A program made the position numbers and the translations under genes. The notes beneath the pieces are model-generated. The model was not told the DNA's origin. It worked only from the letters and a program-made list of their open reading frames with translations, and ran no database searches. This document shows positions 1-11,865 of a DNA stretch of 64,000 nucleotides, one piece after another. Position 1 is the stretch's first letter. Every line of letters starts with the position of its first letter. The stretch comes from Pseudomonas jinjuensis (GTDB taxonomy: Bacteria; Pseudomonadota; Gammaproteobacteria; Pseudomonadales; Pseudomonadaceae): assembly GCF_900103845.1 (NCBI RefSeq), contig NZ_FNIJ01000015.1, forward strand, positions 105,297 through 169,296, read 5' to 3'.

Positions 1-1
1 T

Positions 2-1075
2 CCGCAGGAACGCGGCGCGGCGCTGTGCGTCCAGGTCGGCGGCGAAGTCGTGGCCGACCTCTGGGCCGGCCGGGCGGGCCGGGAGGCGGACCAGCCGTGG
101 CAGGCCGACAGCATTCTCAACCTGTTCTCCTGCACCAAGACCTACGCCGCCGTCGCCCTGCTGCAACTGGTCGGCGAGGGCAAGGTCGAGCTGGACGCGC
201 CGGTCGCCCGCTACTGGCCGGAATTCGCCGCCGCCGGCAAGCAGGACATCAGCGTGCGCCAGTTGCTCGCCCATCGCGCCGGCCTGCCGGCGGTGCGCGA
301 AACCCTGGCGCCGGAAGCGCTCTACGACTGGCAGCGGATGACCGCGGTGCTGGCCGCCGAAGCGCCCTGGTGGACGCCGGGCGTGGAGCATGGCTATGCG
401 CCCATCACCTACGGCTGGCTGGTCGGCGAGCTGATCCGCCGGATCGACGGCCGCGCGCCGGGCGAGGCGATAGTCGCGCGGGTGGCCGCGCCGCTGGGGC
501 TGGATTTCCATATCGGCCTCGCCGACAGCGAGTTCCACCGCGTCGCCCACGTCGCGCGGGGCAAGGGCAACCTCGGCGACGCCGCGGCGCAGCGCCTGCT
601 CAGGGCCACCATGGGTGATCCCGCCGGCCTGCAGGCGCGGGCGTTCGGCAATCCGCCGTCGATCCTCACCAGCACCAACAAGCCGGAGTGGCGGCGCCTG
701 CAGCAGCCGGCGGCGAGCGGCCACGGCAACGCCCGCTCGCTGGCCGGCTTCTATGCCGGGCTGCTGCAGGGGCGGCTGCTGGATGACGCGCTGCTGGCCG
801 AACTGACCCGCGAGCACAGCGTCGGCGACGACCGCACCCTGCTGACCCGCACCCGTTTCGGCCTCGGCTGCATGCTCGACCAGCCGGAAATCGCCAACGC
901 CACCTATGGCCTCGGTGCGCGCGCCTTCGGTCATCCGGGGGCGGGCGGTTCCATCGGCTTCGCCGATCCGGAGCGCGAACTGGCCTTCGGCTTCGTCACC
1001 AACACCCTCGGTCCCTACGTGCTGATGGACCCGCGCGCGCAGAAGCTGGCGCGGGTCGCCGGGAGTTGCCTGTAG
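2..1075 (+). CDS. Serine hydrolase, class C beta-lactamase/esterase fold (5' end cut off)
   Basis: The frame is open from base 2, so the true start lies before the window; about 357 residues are visible. The fold is that of class C beta-lactamase-like esterases (EstB type). The nucleophile motif S-x-x-K reads SCTK at fragment residues 43-46, a Tyr-Gly motif follows in the segment ITYGWLVGEL, and the C-terminal HPGAGGS stands where beta-lactamases have KTG. No lipobox or signal peptide can be judged because the N-terminus is missing. Such proteins usually hydrolyse small esters or peptides rather than beta-lactams; the substrate is not inferable. A GTG at base 50 could be misread as the start, but the homologous core (GAALCVQVGGEVVADLWAG) continues upstream of it. 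Confidence 0.85.
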   Translation, partial: PQERGAALCVQVGGEVVADLWAGRAGREADQPWQADSILNLFSCTKTYAAVALLQLVGEGKVELDAPVARYWPEFAAAGKQDISVRQLLAHRAGLPAVRETLAPEALYDWQRMTAVLAAEAPWWTPGVEHGYAPITYGWLVGELIRRIDGRAPGEAIVARVAAPLGLDFHIGLADSEFHRVAHVARGKGNLGDAAAQRLLRATMGDPAGLQARAFGNPPSILTSTNKPEWRRLQQPAASGHGNARSLAGFYAGLLQGRLLDDALLAELTREHSVGDDRTLLTRTRFGLGCMLDQPEIANATYGLGARAFGHPGAGGSIGFADPERELAFGFVTNTLGPYVLMDPRAQKLARVAGSCL

Positions 1076-1291
1076 TCCTTCGTCGGCTCGCCTGAGCGGC
1101 GGGGAACCGCAACGCCGATTGGCCTCTCGAATCCATTCAACCGAACGCCGGCATGCCGCTCGTCCGCCGCTTCGTTGCGGGCGCGCAGCATGGGGAAACC
1201 CGAGTACGCTTGTCAGATACCGCAACCGCTTTGCGCGGCTGGCGTTCGGCTCCGACCGTTTTTCGATCCACCCGCTCCATGGAGTCCACGC

Positions 1292-1936
1292 ATGAACCTC
1301 CTCAAGACTTCGGCCCTGCTGCTGTGCATCGGCCTGGCCGGCTGCAGCCAGTGGCAGAACACCGCCCCAGACCAGGCAGGCCAGTCCTCCGCTTCGAAGA
1401 AACCGCACTGGTGGTCGCTCGGCTCGAAGGGCGGCGCGACCGCGGGCGAGTCGGCGGCGGATTCCCAGGCCGGCATGGCCTGGCTGGACCAGAACGAGAA
1501 ACCGTTGCGTTCGGCGGCCGCCGACAGCGGTTTCGAGGTCGAGCGCCGCGACAATGCGCTGGTGCTGATCGTGCCGGTGGATACCTCGTTCCATCCCAAG
1601 CGCCCGGAGATGCTGCTGTCCAGTTCCCTCGCGCCGCTGGGACGGGTGGCCAAGCTGGTGGCGGCCGATCCGCAGGGTGGCGTGATGGTGGTCGGGCATA
1701 CCGACAGCAGCGGCAGCGAGGTCGCCAACGACCGGCTCAGCGTGGAGCGCGCGCAGGCGGTGGCCTCGCTGTTCCGCCTCAGCGGCCTGGACAAGGAGCG
1801 CGTGCGCATGAGGGGCGTCGGTTCCGACCTGCCGCGGGCGGACAATTCCACCAGCCAGGGCCGCGCGCTGAACCGCCGGGTGGAGGTCCTCTGGGCCCTG
1901 CGCGGCGTGCTGCCGACCCTGGCGCGCAACGAGTGA
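1292..1936 (+). CDS. OmpA-family outer-membrane lipoprotein
   Basis: 214 residues. I chose the ATG at 1292 because it opens a clean lipoprotein signal peptide with lipobox LAGC (Cys18). Residues about 30-90 form a polar linker. The C-terminal 120 residues are an OmpA/MotB peptidoglycan-binding domain, seen in [18 protein letters not shown] and the closing NRRVEVLW. The expected role is to tether the outer membrane to peptidoglycan. It lies upstream of pdxH on the same strand but is separated from it by a 70-base gap with its own strong SD, so co-transcription is possible and unproven. A longer upstream reading (from 1175) lacks the signal peptide at its N-terminus and is less likely. Confidence 0.88.
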   Translation: MNLLKTSALLLCIGLAGCSQWQNTAPDQAGQSSASKKPHWWSLGSKGGATAGESAADSQAGMAWLDQNEKPLRSAAADSGFEVERRDNALVLIVPVDTSFHPKRPEMLLSSSLAPLGRVAKLVAADPQGGVMVVGHTDSSGSEVANDRLSVERAQAVASLFRLSGLDKERVRMRGVGSDLPRADNSTSQGRALNRRVEVLWALRGVLPTLARNE

Positions 1937-2006
1937 CTTGCTCTGCCTCAAGCAGACTGCCACGACACTGGTTAAGCTTAGGGACCTATTCCAGAGGAGG
2001 TTTTCA

Positions 2007-2654
2007 ATGGCTCAGACCCTGGCCGAAATGCGCCGCGAATACACCCGGGACGGACTCTGCGAGTCCACCGCCCCGACCGAACCCTTCAGCCTTTTCCACC
2101 AGTGGTTCGAGGATGCGGTGAAGACCGAGCAACTGCCGGTCGAGCCGAACGCCATGACCCTCGCCACCGTCGACGAGGAAGGCCGCCCGCACTGCCGCGT
2201 GCTCCTGCTCAAGGGGCTGGACGAGCGCGGCTTCACCTTCTTCAGCAACTACGAGAGCGACAAGGGGCGGCAGCTGGCGGCGCGCCCCTATGCGGCGATG
2301 ACCTTCTTCTGGCCGGCGCTGGAGCGCCAGGTGCGGATCGAGGGCGTGGTGGAAAAGGTCTCGCCGGAAGAGTCCGCCGCCTACTACCGCGTGCGCCCGC
2401 TGGGCAGCCGCCTGGGTGCCTGGGCCTCGCCGCAGAGCCGGGTGATCGCGGGGCGCGACGAGCTGGAACAGCTGCTGGCGGCAACCGAAAGGCGTTTCGC
2501 CGATACCCAGCCGCCCTGTCCGGACCATTGGGGCGGCTATCGCCTGTTGCCGCAGCGCATCGAGTTCTGGCAGGGCCGTGCCAGCCGTCTGCACGACCGG
2601 CTGAACTATCGCCAGGAAAACGGCGGATGGCTGCGCGAGCGGCTGGCGCCCTGA
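2007..2654 (+). CDS. pdxH: Pyridoxine/pyridoxamine 5'-phosphate oxidase
   Basis: 215 residues, the usual length. The enzyme uses FMN and O2 to oxidise pyridoxine- or pyridoxamine-5'-phosphate to pyridoxal 5'-phosphate in the cytoplasm, the last step of B6 synthesis and salvage. FMN- and substrate-binding segments are visible: [13 protein letters not shown] with [10 protein letters not shown], the [14 protein letters not shown] strand, and the C-terminal [16 protein letters not shown] and SRLHDR motifs typical of PdxH. The ATG at 2007 follows an almost ideal SD (AGAGGAGG) at seven bases. Glycerate kinase follows after 28 bases on the same strand, so the two may share a transcript. Confidence 0.96.
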   Translation: MAQTLAEMRREYTRDGLCESTAPTEPFSLFHQWFEDAVKTEQLPVEPNAMTLATVDEEGRPHCRVLLLKGLDERGFTFFSNYESDKGRQLAARPYAAMTFFWPALERQVRIEGVVEKVSPEESAAYYRVRPLGSRLGAWASPQSRVIAGRDELEQLLAATERRFADTQPPCPDHWGGYRLLPQRIEFWQGRASRLHDRLNYRQENGGWLRERLAP

Positions 2655-2682
2655 GTCGGTCCTGTCCGTCGGGGGTGGCTGA

Positions 2683-3822
2683 ATGAAACTGGTGATCGCT
2701 CCCGATTCCTTCAAGGAAAGCCTTTCCGCGCCGGAAGTCGCCGCCGCCATCGCCCGTGGCTGGCTGCGCGCGATGCCGGCCGCGGAGATCGTCCTGCGGC
2801 CGCTGGCCGACGGCGGCGAAGGCACGGTGGACGCGGTGCTCGCTGCCCGCCCGGGACAGCGCATCGACTGCCGGGTGCGCGGCCCCCTGGGGCAGCCGGT
2901 GACCGCTCACTGGGGGCGTCTGGACGATGCCACCGCGGTGATCGAGATGGCCGCCGCCAGCGGCCTGCACTGGGTGCCCGAACGCAAGCGCGACGCCACC
3001 CGCACCACCAGCTACGGCACCGGCGAGCTGATTCGCGCGGCGCTGGATTCGGGGGCGCGCAAGATCATCCTCGGCCTCGGCGGCAGCGCGACCAACGATG
3101 CCGGGCTGGGATTGCTGCAGGCCCTCGGCGTGCGCTTCCTCGATGCCGCCGGCAGGGAGCTGGGCGACGGCGGCGCGGCCCTGGCCGGTCTGCATGAGCT
3201 CGACCTGGGCGGCCTCGACCCGCGCCTGCTGCAGGTGGAAATGGAAGTCGCCGCCGACGTCGACAATCCGCTCTGCGGGCCGCGTGGCGCCTCGGCGGTG
3301 TTCGGTCCGCAGAAGGGCGCCAGCGCCGCGCAGGTGGAGGAACTGGATGCCGCCCTGCAGCATTTCGCAGCGGTAGCCGCCGCCACCCTCGGCGAGGACC
3401 ACAGCCTGTTCCCCGGTGTCGGCGCCGCCGGCGGCCTGGGCTTCGCCGCGCGGGCGTTCCTCAAGGCGCGATTCCGTCCCGGCATCGCGCTGGTGGCCGA
3501 GCTGTCCGGGCTGGCCGAGGCCCTGCAGGGCGCCGATCTGGTGATCACCGGCGAAGGCCGGCTGGATTCGCAGAGCCTGCACGGCAAGACGCCGGTGGGC
3601 GTGGCGCGCATGGCGCAGGCGGCGGGCGTGCCGGCGATCGCCCTGGCCGGCAGTCTCGGCGAGGGTTACGCCGCGCTGCACGAGACCGGCATCGCCGCCG
3701 CCTTCAGCCTGGCGCCGGGGCCGCTGAGCCTGGCCCAGGCCCTGGCCCGCGCCGCGCAGGAACTGGAGGCGCGCGCCGAGGAACTGGCGCGCTTCTGGCT
3801 GGTGGCTCAGGCGGCGCGATAG
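2683..3822 (+). CDS. glxK: Glycerate kinase (GarK/GlxK type)
   Basis: 379 residues, full length for the bacterial type I glycerate kinase family, which phosphorylates D-glycerate with ATP to 2-phosphoglycerate. Family motifs are present: the opening APDSFKESLSAPEVA, the glycine-rich GLGGSATNDAGLG, CGPRGASAVFGPQKG and the GEGRLDSQSLHGKTP block. It would complete glyoxylate or hydroxypyruvate assimilation after tartronate semialdehyde reductase; a glxR-hyi pair lies 26 kb downstream rather than next door. The 3' end overlaps the converging small gene at 3807-4043 by 16 bases. The SD (GGGGGTGG) is only moderate. Confidence 0.93.
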   Translation: MKLVIAPDSFKESLSAPEVAAAIARGWLRAMPAAEIVLRPLADGGEGTVDAVLAARPGQRIDCRVRGPLGQPVTAHWGRLDDATAVIEMAAASGLHWVPERKRDATRTTSYGTGELIRAALDSGARKIILGLGGSATNDAGLGLLQALGVRFLDAAGRELGDGGAALAGLHELDLGGLDPRLLQVEMEVAADVDNPLCGPRGASAVFGPQKGASAAQVEELDAALQHFAAVAAATLGEDHSLFPGVGAAGGLGFAARAFLKARFRPGIALVAELSGLAEALQGADLVITGEGRLDSQSLHGKTPVGVARMAQAAGVPAIALAGSLGEGYAALHETGIAAAFSLAPGPLSLAQALARAAQELEARAEELARFWLVAQAAR

Positions 3823-4043
3823 TCCTTCGCCGCCTGTTCCAGCCAGGCGGGCAGCTCGCGGCGTCTGACCTTCGCCCGCCTGGCTTCCTCGAGACGCTGC
3901 AGCAGGTATTCGCGCTTGGCCGGATCGTCGCCGGCCAGGGAGAGCGCCAGGTCGCGATCCATCCAGCGGCGGATGCGCCAGTAGATCCACCAGTGGAAAT
4001 ACAGGCCGGCGGCGGTGGTGACGACGATGATGAAGTAGTCCAT
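3807..4043 (-). CDS. Small one-helix membrane protein, unknown function
   Basis: 78 residues. Residues about 3-24 (FIIVVTTAAGLYFHWWIYW) are a single membrane-spanning segment; the remainder is a charged cytoplasmic tail rich in Arg, Lys and Glu, probably helical. The start ATG is preceded by GGAA. It converges on glycerate kinase and overlaps its last 16 bases, an arrangement that argues for mutual constraint on their 3' ends. A much longer frame upstream (to 4718) is the antisense shadow of the next lipoprotein gene. I do not recognise a family. Confidence 0.7.
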   Translation of the reverse strand: MDYFIIVVTTAAGLYFHWWIYWRIRRWMDRDLALSLAGDDPAKREYLLQRLEEARRAKVRRRELPAWLEQAAKDYRAA

Positions 4044-4256
4044 GGAGTGTTCCTTGCGGCGGCAGGCGCCCACCCTAGCCGATCGTCCGGCGCTCATAAA
4101 GACGGCCGGCCGCGGGCATTTTCCCCGCGATGAGCGAAAATATAGGAATCGAAGCCTGCGCAGTTCCCTGGCGTGATCTTGCGCAACGCGCCCGGCGTGA
4201 CAGCGGGGCCTGCGGCGGAGTCTAATAAAGGCAGTCTTTCTCGGAGGTTCTTCGTT

Positions 4257-4721
4257 ATGCGTAAGCCCGCCCTGTTCGCCGTGACCTTTGTTGCACTGGC
4301 CCTGACTCTCGGCGGTTGCCAGTCCAGCCTGACCGGCGACACCTACTCCCGTGAAGAAGCGCGCACCGTGCAGAACGTCCGCATGGGCACCATCCAGGCG
4401 CTGCGCCCGGTGAAGATCGAAGGCACCAAGACGCCGATCGGCTCGGTTGCCGGCGCGGCGGTCGGCGGCATCGGCGGCAGCAGCATCGGCCAGGGCCGCG
4501 GCAGCTACGTGGCCGCGATCATCGGCGCGGTCGCCGGCGGCCTGATCGGTTCGGCCACCGAGGAGGGCCTGACCCGCGCCCAGGGTGTCGAGATCACCGT
4601 GCGCGAGGACGACGGCAGCACCCGTGCCTATGTGCAGGAAGTCGACGAAGGCGCGGTATTCCGCGTCGGCGAACGCGTCCGCATCCTGACCGTCAACGGC
4701 ACCAGCCGCGTCTCGCACTGA
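4257..4721 (+). CDS. Glycine-zipper outer-membrane lipoprotein (SlyB/Pcp-like)
   Basis: 154 residues. The ATG at 4257 starts a signal peptide with lipobox LGGC (Cys21) and follows the SD CGGAGG. Residues about 60-105 are a glycine-zipper 2TM repeat (GSVAGAAVGGIGGSSIG and IIGAVAGGLIGSATEE), the signature of SlyB-like lipoproteins. The C-terminal part is a small beta domain (VEITVREDDGSTRAYVQ, FRVGERVRILTVNGTSRV). SlyB-like proteins stabilise the outer membrane under stress; that role is inferred from family. It stands alone with a terminator-like hairpin just downstream. Confidence 0.88.
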   Translation: MRKPALFAVTFVALALTLGGCQSSLTGDTYSREEARTVQNVRMGTIQALRPVKIEGTKTPIGSVAGAAVGGIGGSSIGQGRGSYVAAIIGAVAGGLIGSATEEGLTRAQGVEITVREDDGSTRAYVQEVDEGAVFRVGERVRILTVNGTSRVSH

Positions 4722-4763
4722 TCTTTCCTTCCAGGTCGCTCCTGCGAGCGACCGCCTCTCTCC

Positions 4764-4795
4764 AGCGCGCGAAACTGCATCCGGTTTCGCGCGCT
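4764..4795 (+). terminator. Hairpin after the glycine-zipper lipoprotein gene
   Basis: A perfect 12-bp inverted repeat (AGCGCGCGAAAC with its complement, 8-base loop) is followed by ATCGTTT. The T-tract is short, so this is a probable rather than certain intrinsic terminator. Confidence 0.55.
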
Positions 4796-4955
4796 ATCGT
4801 TTCAGGACATCCGATTCCCGGCGGGTACGGGTGATTTCGAAATAATTCATTCCATGGCGATCTTCCGATAGATGCGGATAATAGGCGCCGTTTTGCCGCG
4901 GGGACGCCCCGCCGGCAGATAGCGGGCATCGCCCGGAATGAAAAAGGAGTGATCG

Positions 4956-7753
<2,798 letters not shown>

Positions 7754-7754
<1 letters not shown>

Positions 7755-8086
7755 TGGAGGCGCTGTTCGCCATCGCCCTCGGCCTGCTCACCGCCAGCGG
7801 TGTGTACCTGCTGTTGCGGGCGCGCACCTTCCCGGTGGTGCTGGGCCTGACCCTGATTTCCTATGCGGTGAACCTGTTCCTCTTCGCCATGGGCCGGCTC
7901 GCCGGCGAACCGGCGGTGGTCGGCCAGGTCGCCAATGCCGGCGACCCGATTCCCCAGGCGCTGGTGCTGACCGCCATCGTCATCGGCTTCGCCATGACCG
8001 CCTTCGTCATCGTCCTCGCCCTGCGCGGGCTGGCTGAGACCGGCGACGACCACGTGGATGGCGCGGCCGGGGAGGGCGAGGAATGA
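7754..8086 (+). CDS. shaC: Na+/H+ antiporter subunit C
   Basis: 110 residues with three predicted membrane helices, homologous to NuoK. The core (ALGLLTASGVYLLLRARTF and the following GLTLISYAVNLFLF) matches MrpC. A short acidic tail ends the protein (DDHVDGAAGEGEE). It forms the C subunit of the Mrp complex in the inner membrane. The start overlaps shaA by one base and the stop overlaps shaD by four bases (ATGA), so translation is probably coupled. Confidence 0.94.
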
Positions 8087-9579
8087 ATCACCTGCTGATC
8101 CTGCCGATCGTGCTGCCGCTGTTCGCCGGCTGCCTGCTGCTGGCCGCCATTGGCGAACGCGCGCAGCGCGGCCTCTCGCTGCTCGCCACCCTGGCGCTGC
8201 TGCCGCTGAGCGGGGTGCTGCTGCAACAGGCCGCCGGCGGGCAGATCCAGTTCTACGCGCTGGGCAACTGGCAGCCGCCGTTCGGCATCATCCTGGTGCT
8301 CGACCGTCTGAGCGCGCTGTTGTTGCTGGCCAATGCGCTGCTCGCGGTGTTCGCGCTGCTCTATGCGCTGCGTGGCGACGACCGCCGCGGCAAGCATTTC
8401 CACGCGCTGTTCCAGTTTCAGCTGGCCGGCCTGAACGGCGCCTTCCTCACCGGCGACCTGTTCAACCTGTTCGTCTTCTTCGAGATCCTGCTGATCGCCT
8501 CCTACGGCCTGCTGCTGCACGGTGGTGGCGCCGGGCGGGTGCGCGCCGGCGTGCACTACGTGGTGCTCAACCTGGTCGGCTCGGCGTTCTTCCTGATCGC
8601 GGTGGGCGTGCTGTATGGCGTCACCGGGACCCTGAACATGGCCGACATGGCCCGCCACGTCGCCGCGCTGGATGCCGCCCAGGCGCCGCTGGTGCGTGCC
8701 GCGGCCCTGCTGTTGCTGGTGGTGTTCGGCCTCAAGGCGGCGCTGCTGCCGCTGTACTTCTGGCTGCCGCGCGCCTATGCCGAGGCGAGTGCGCCGGTGG
8801 CGGCGCTGTTCGCCATCATGACCAAGGTCGGCATCTATTCGATCCTGCGCGTCTACACCCTGATCTTCGGCGCCGAGGCCGGCGAGCTGGCGAACCTGGC
8901 GCAGGACTGGCTGTGGCCGCTGGCGTTGCTCGGCATCGCCGTGGGCGCCATCGGCGCGCTGGCGGCGAACACCCTGCAGGGCATGCTGGCCTACCTGGTG
9001 GTGGTGTCGGCCGGCACCCTGCTGGCGGCGCTGGCGATGGGCAGTCAGGCAGCGTTGAGCGCGGGGCTGTATTACCTGCTGCACAGCACCTGGGTGGCCG
9101 GCGGGCTGTTCCTCCTCGCCGACCTGATCGCCCGCCAGCGTGGCGAGAAGGGCGGCCATCTGCGGCAGGGGCCGGCGCTGCTGCAGCCGCATCTGCTCGG
9201 CGCGCTGTTCTTCCTCGGTGCCATCGCGGTGGTCGGGCTGCCGCCGCTGTCCGGCTTCATCGGCAAGCTCATGTTGATGCGCGCCGCCAGCACGCCGGCG
9301 GAGACGCTGGCGCTGTGGGCGGTGCTGCTGGTCAGCGGGCTGGTCACCATCGTGGCGCTGAGCCGGGCCGGCAGCACGCTGTTCTGGCGCACCGGGCGCA
9401 CCGTGCTGGGCAGCGCCGAGCGCGATCCGCTGCGCCTGCTGGCGACCCTCGGCCTGCTGCTCACGGCGCCGCTGCTGGTGCTGCTGGCCAAGCCGCTGCT
9501 GGTCTATGTGCAGGCGACCGCCGCGCAGTTGCTGGATGTCGAGCTGTATCGCCAGGCGATCCTCGGAGGTGGCGCATGA
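8083..9579 (+). CDS. shaD: Na+/H+ antiporter subunit D
   Basis: 498 residues, a NuoM/NuoN-like proton-translocating subunit with about 14 helices. Hallmarks are LFNLFVFFEILLIASYGLLL with the membrane Glu, GLKAALLPLYFWLPRAYAEA with the channel Lys, and LPPLSGFIGKLML. With shaA it would form the two antiporter-like modules of the complex. It overlaps shaC by four bases at its start and shaE by four bases at its end. Confidence 0.95.
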   Translation: MNHLLILPIVLPLFAGCLLLAAIGERAQRGLSLLATLALLPLSGVLLQQAAGGQIQFYALGNWQPPFGIILVLDRLSALLLLANALLAVFALLYALRGDDRRGKHFHALFQFQLAGLNGAFLTGDLFNLFVFFEILLIASYGLLLHGGGAGRVRAGVHYVVLNLVGSAFFLIAVGVLYGVTGTLNMADMARHVAALDAAQAPLVRAAALLLLVVFGLKAALLPLYFWLPRAYAEASAPVAALFAIMTKVGIYSILRVYTLIFGAEAGELANLAQDWLWPLALLGIAVGAIGALAANTLQGMLAYLVVVSAGTLLAALAMGSQAALSAGLYYLLHSTWVAGGLFLLADLIARQRGEKGGHLRQGPALLQPHLLGALFFLGAIAVVGLPPLSGFIGKLMLMRAASTPAETLALWAVLLVSGLVTIVALSRAGSTLFWRTGRTVLGSAERDPLRLLATLGLLLTAPLLVLLAKPLLVYVQATAAQLLDVELYRQAILGGGA

Positions 9580-10076
9580 TCCGCCGCCTGCTGCCGCATC
9601 CGCTGCTCAGCGCCTGCCTGCTGCTGACCTGGCTGCTGCTGGTCAACGATTTCTCCCTCGGCCACTGGCTGCTCGGCGGCGCACTCGGACTCGTGCTGCC
9701 GTGGCTGTGCCGGGACCTGCTGCTGCCCGTCCCGCGCATCCGCCGGCCGCTGCTTCTGCTGCGCTTCATCGGCCTGGTGCTGCACGACATAGTGGTCGCC
9801 AACCTGCAGGTGGCGCGGCTGGTGGTCGGGCCGACCCGCGCGCTGCGCCCGGCCTTCGTCGAGATTCCGCTGGACCTGAATGACGACCTGGCGATCACCG
9901 TCCTCGCCAGCGTCATCACCCTGACCCCGGGCACGGTATCCGCCGATCTCGGCGCCGATCGCCGGACCCTGCTGGTGCACGGCCTGGACGTGCCCGACCC
10001 GGAAGCGCTGGTCGCCGACATCAAGTCGCGCTACGAGGCGCCGCTGAAGGAGATATTCGAATGCTCGGCTACGTGA
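9576..10076 (+). CDS. shaE: Na+/H+ antiporter subunit E
   Basis: 166 residues. The ATG at 9576 lies in the ATGA overlap with shaD and follows GGAGGTGG, a strong SD. Two or three N-terminal helices (LLSACLLLTWLLLVNDFSLG and the next) are followed by a soluble domain with ITLTPGTVSADL and LLVHGLDVPDP, diagnostic of MrpE. Longer readings upstream run antisense-free through shaD in another frame and are not supported. The end overlaps shaF by 16 bases. Confidence 0.94.
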   Translation: MIRRLLPHPLLSACLLLTWLLLVNDFSLGHWLLGGALGLVLPWLCRDLLLPVPRIRRPLLLLRFIGLVLHDIVVANLQVARLVVGPTRALRPAFVEIPLDLNDDLAITVLASVITLTPGTVSADLGADRRTLLVHGLDVPDPEALVADIKSRYEAPLKEIFECSAT

Positions 10077-10330
10077 TCCCCGTGTGCCTGGCGATGCTCG
10101 GCGTGGCGCTGCTGCTCACGGTGGCGCGGCTGGTCCGCGGCCCGGGCCTGCCGGACCGTATCCTGGCGCTGGACACCCTGTCGGTGGAAGCCATCGCGCT
10201 GATCGTGCTGTTCGGCATCTGGAGCGACTCCGGCCTGTACTTCGAGGCCGCGCTGCTGATCGCGGTGATGGGCTTCGTCAGCACCGTGGCATTGTCCAAG
10301 TACCTGCTGCGGGGGGACATCATCGAATGA
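10061..10330 (+). CDS. shaF: Na+/H+ antiporter subunit F
   Basis: 89 residues with three membrane helices, the standard MrpF size. The conserved RLVRGPGLPDRILALDTLSV block, with its membrane-embedded Asp, is intact, followed by FEAALLIAVMGFVSTVALSKY. Small Mrp subunits are needed for assembly of the whole complex. It begins inside the end of shaE and overlaps shaG by four bases. Confidence 0.94.
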   Translation: MLGYVIPVCLAMLGVALLLTVARLVRGPGLPDRILALDTLSVEAIALIVLFGIWSDSGLYFEAALLIAVMGFVSTVALSKYLLRGDIIE

Positions 10331-10659
10331 ATGCGCAGTTCTGGATCGAGGCCGTGGTGTCGCTGCTGCTGCTCGGCGGCAGCCTGTTCGCCCTGCTCGG
10401 CGCCATCGGCCTGTACCGCCTGCCGGACTTCTACACCCGCCTGCACGCACCGACCAAGGCGTCGACCCTCGGCGTCGGCGGAGTGATCCTCGCCTCGCTG
10501 GTGTACTTCACCGCCCGTGGCGAGCTGAGCCTGCACGAGATACTGATCACCGCATTCCTCTTCATCACCGCACCGGTCAGCGCGCACCTGCTGGCGAAGG
10601 CGGCGATGCAGCAGCGCGAGGAGCGGGTGAAGGACACCCAGGGCAAGCCGTGGGAGTGA
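10327..10659 (+). CDS. shaG: Na+/H+ antiporter subunit G
   Basis: 110 residues with three helices. The ATG at 10327 sits in an ATGA overlap with shaF. MrpG signatures are present: GAIGLYRLPDFYTRLHAPTKASTLG (here split between two segments) and FLFITAPVSAHLLAKAA. It closes the Mrp/Sha operon; only a repeat-rich gap follows, with no clear T-tract terminator. The complex exports Na+ (and often K+ or Ca2+) against protons and supports pH and salt homeostasis; in P. aeruginosa the Sha system is linked to virulence. Confidence 0.94.
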   Translation: MNAQFWIEAVVSLLLLGGSLFALLGAIGLYRLPDFYTRLHAPTKASTLGVGGVILASLVYFTARGELSLHEILITAFLFITAPVSAHLLAKAAMQQREERVKDTQGKPWE

Positions 10660-10666
10660 TTACCCT

Positions 10667-10825
10667 GTAGGAGCGCACCTGGGCGCGACCGGTCGCGGGC
10701 GTGGCCCGCTACACGGTTTCGCTGGAATGTCCGAGTAGGGCGCATAACGCGCCAGCGTTATCCGCCATCGCATCGGCACGGCCCTGGAGCAGGGCTTGTT
10801 GGTCGCGGGCATGGCCCGCTCCTAC
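10667..10825. repeat. Palindromic intergenic repeat, family A (GTAGGAGC type)
   Basis: The gap after shaG is bounded by GTAGGAGCG at 10667 and its complement CGCTCCTAC ending at 10825, with internal copies of GGTCGCGGGC(G/A)TGGCCCGCT. This is the widespread Pseudomonas REP/BIME-like element. The same termini recur at 19436-19503, 32705-32817 and 49184-49275. Nothing else is visible between shaG and the next gene. Confidence 0.8.
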
Positions 10826-10931
10826 AGGTCGACTCCCTGCCGGGCGCAACAGTTTTCCCTGCTCTCTGTGCCTGTCGGCCCCGCCCGGCGGGCACCTATA
10901 CTTCGCGGATTCCCGTCTTCTGGAGCGTTCC

Positions 10932-11837
10932 GTGCAGCATTCCCGGCCGTTCGCCCTCGCGTGCCTGGTGCTGGCCATGGCGCTGTGGGGCAGTTCGTTC
11001 ATTGCCCTGAAACTGGCATTCCAGGAATTCCCGCCGATGTGGGTGATCTTCGCCCGCATGGCCATCGGCAGTCTGATCTTCCTCGCCGCCTGGCGCTGGC
11101 GCGGGCGCACCGAGTATCGCGCCGGCGACTGGAAGTACCTGCTCGGCCTGGCGGTCTGCGAGCCCTGCCTGTACTTCATCTGCGAATCCCTGGCGCTGCA
11201 GTACACCAGCGCCTCCCAGGCCGGGATGATCACCGCGCTGCTGCCATTGCTGGTGGCGGTGGGCGCGTTCTTCCTGCTCAGGGAGCGGATCGGCCGCAAC
11301 ACCTGGCTGGGCTTCCTGCTGGCGGTGATCGGCGCGCTCTGGCTGACCCTGGTCAGCGAGGCCGACCCGCATGCGCCGCAGCCGCTGCTCGGCAACTTCC
11401 TCGAACTCCTCGCCATGGTCTGCGCGACGGGCTACACGCTGCTGCTCAAGCACCTGTCCTCGCGCTATTCGGCCTTCATGCTCACCGCCATGCAGGCCTT
11501 CATCGGTTCGATCTTCTTCCTGCCGCTGGCCGCCATCACTTCCGGCACGCCGCCGCTGCCCAGCGGTCAGGGGCTGTTCGCCCTGGTCTATCTTGGCAGC
11601 GTGGTCACGGTCGGCGCCTACGGGCTGTACAACTTCGGCGTCAGCCGGCTGCCGGCCAGCCAGGCGTCCGGCTTCACCAACCTGATCCCGGTATTCACCC
11701 TGGTCTTCGCCGCCGCGTTCCTCGGTGAAGTCTTCACCGGCCAGCAGGCCCTGGCGGCCGGAGTGGTGTTCGCCGGCGTGGCGCTCAGCCAATGGCGCAC
11801 CACGCCACCCACGCAGCCGGCCGGTGTGCTGGACTGA
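10932..11837 (+). CDS. EamA/DMT-family permease
   Basis: 301 residues and about ten helices in two EamA repeats (residues about 10-140 and 155-290). Family features include ALWGSSFIALKLAF in the first helix and the repeat-2 motif GSVVTVGAYGLYNFGVSRLP. Proteins of this group export small metabolites such as amino acids; the substrate cannot be told. I chose the GTG at 10932 because it follows TGGAG at seven bases and directly precedes the first helix; longer readings run into the upstream repeat. The PLP enzyme gene follows after 28 bases and may be co-transcribed. Confidence 0.85.
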   Translation: MQHSRPFALACLVLAMALWGSSFIALKLAFQEFPPMWVIFARMAIGSLIFLAAWRWRGRTEYRAGDWKYLLGLAVCEPCLYFICESLALQYTSASQAGMITALLPLLVAVGAFFLLRERIGRNTWLGFLLAVIGALWLTLVSEADPHAPQPLLGNFLELLAMVCATGYTLLLKHLSSRYSAFMLTAMQAFIGSIFFLPLAAITSGTPPLPSGQGLFALVYLGSVVTVGAYGLYNFGVSRLPASQASGFTNLIPVFTLVFAAAFLGEVFTGQQALAAGVVFAGVALSQWRTTPPTQPAGVLD

Positions 11838-11865
11838 CTGAATCCTTTCCCTGCGAGGTAGCGCC

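Noticed and set aside
10667..10825. CRISPR array
   Set aside because: Repeats are inverted and few, with no regular spacers and no cas genes in the window.
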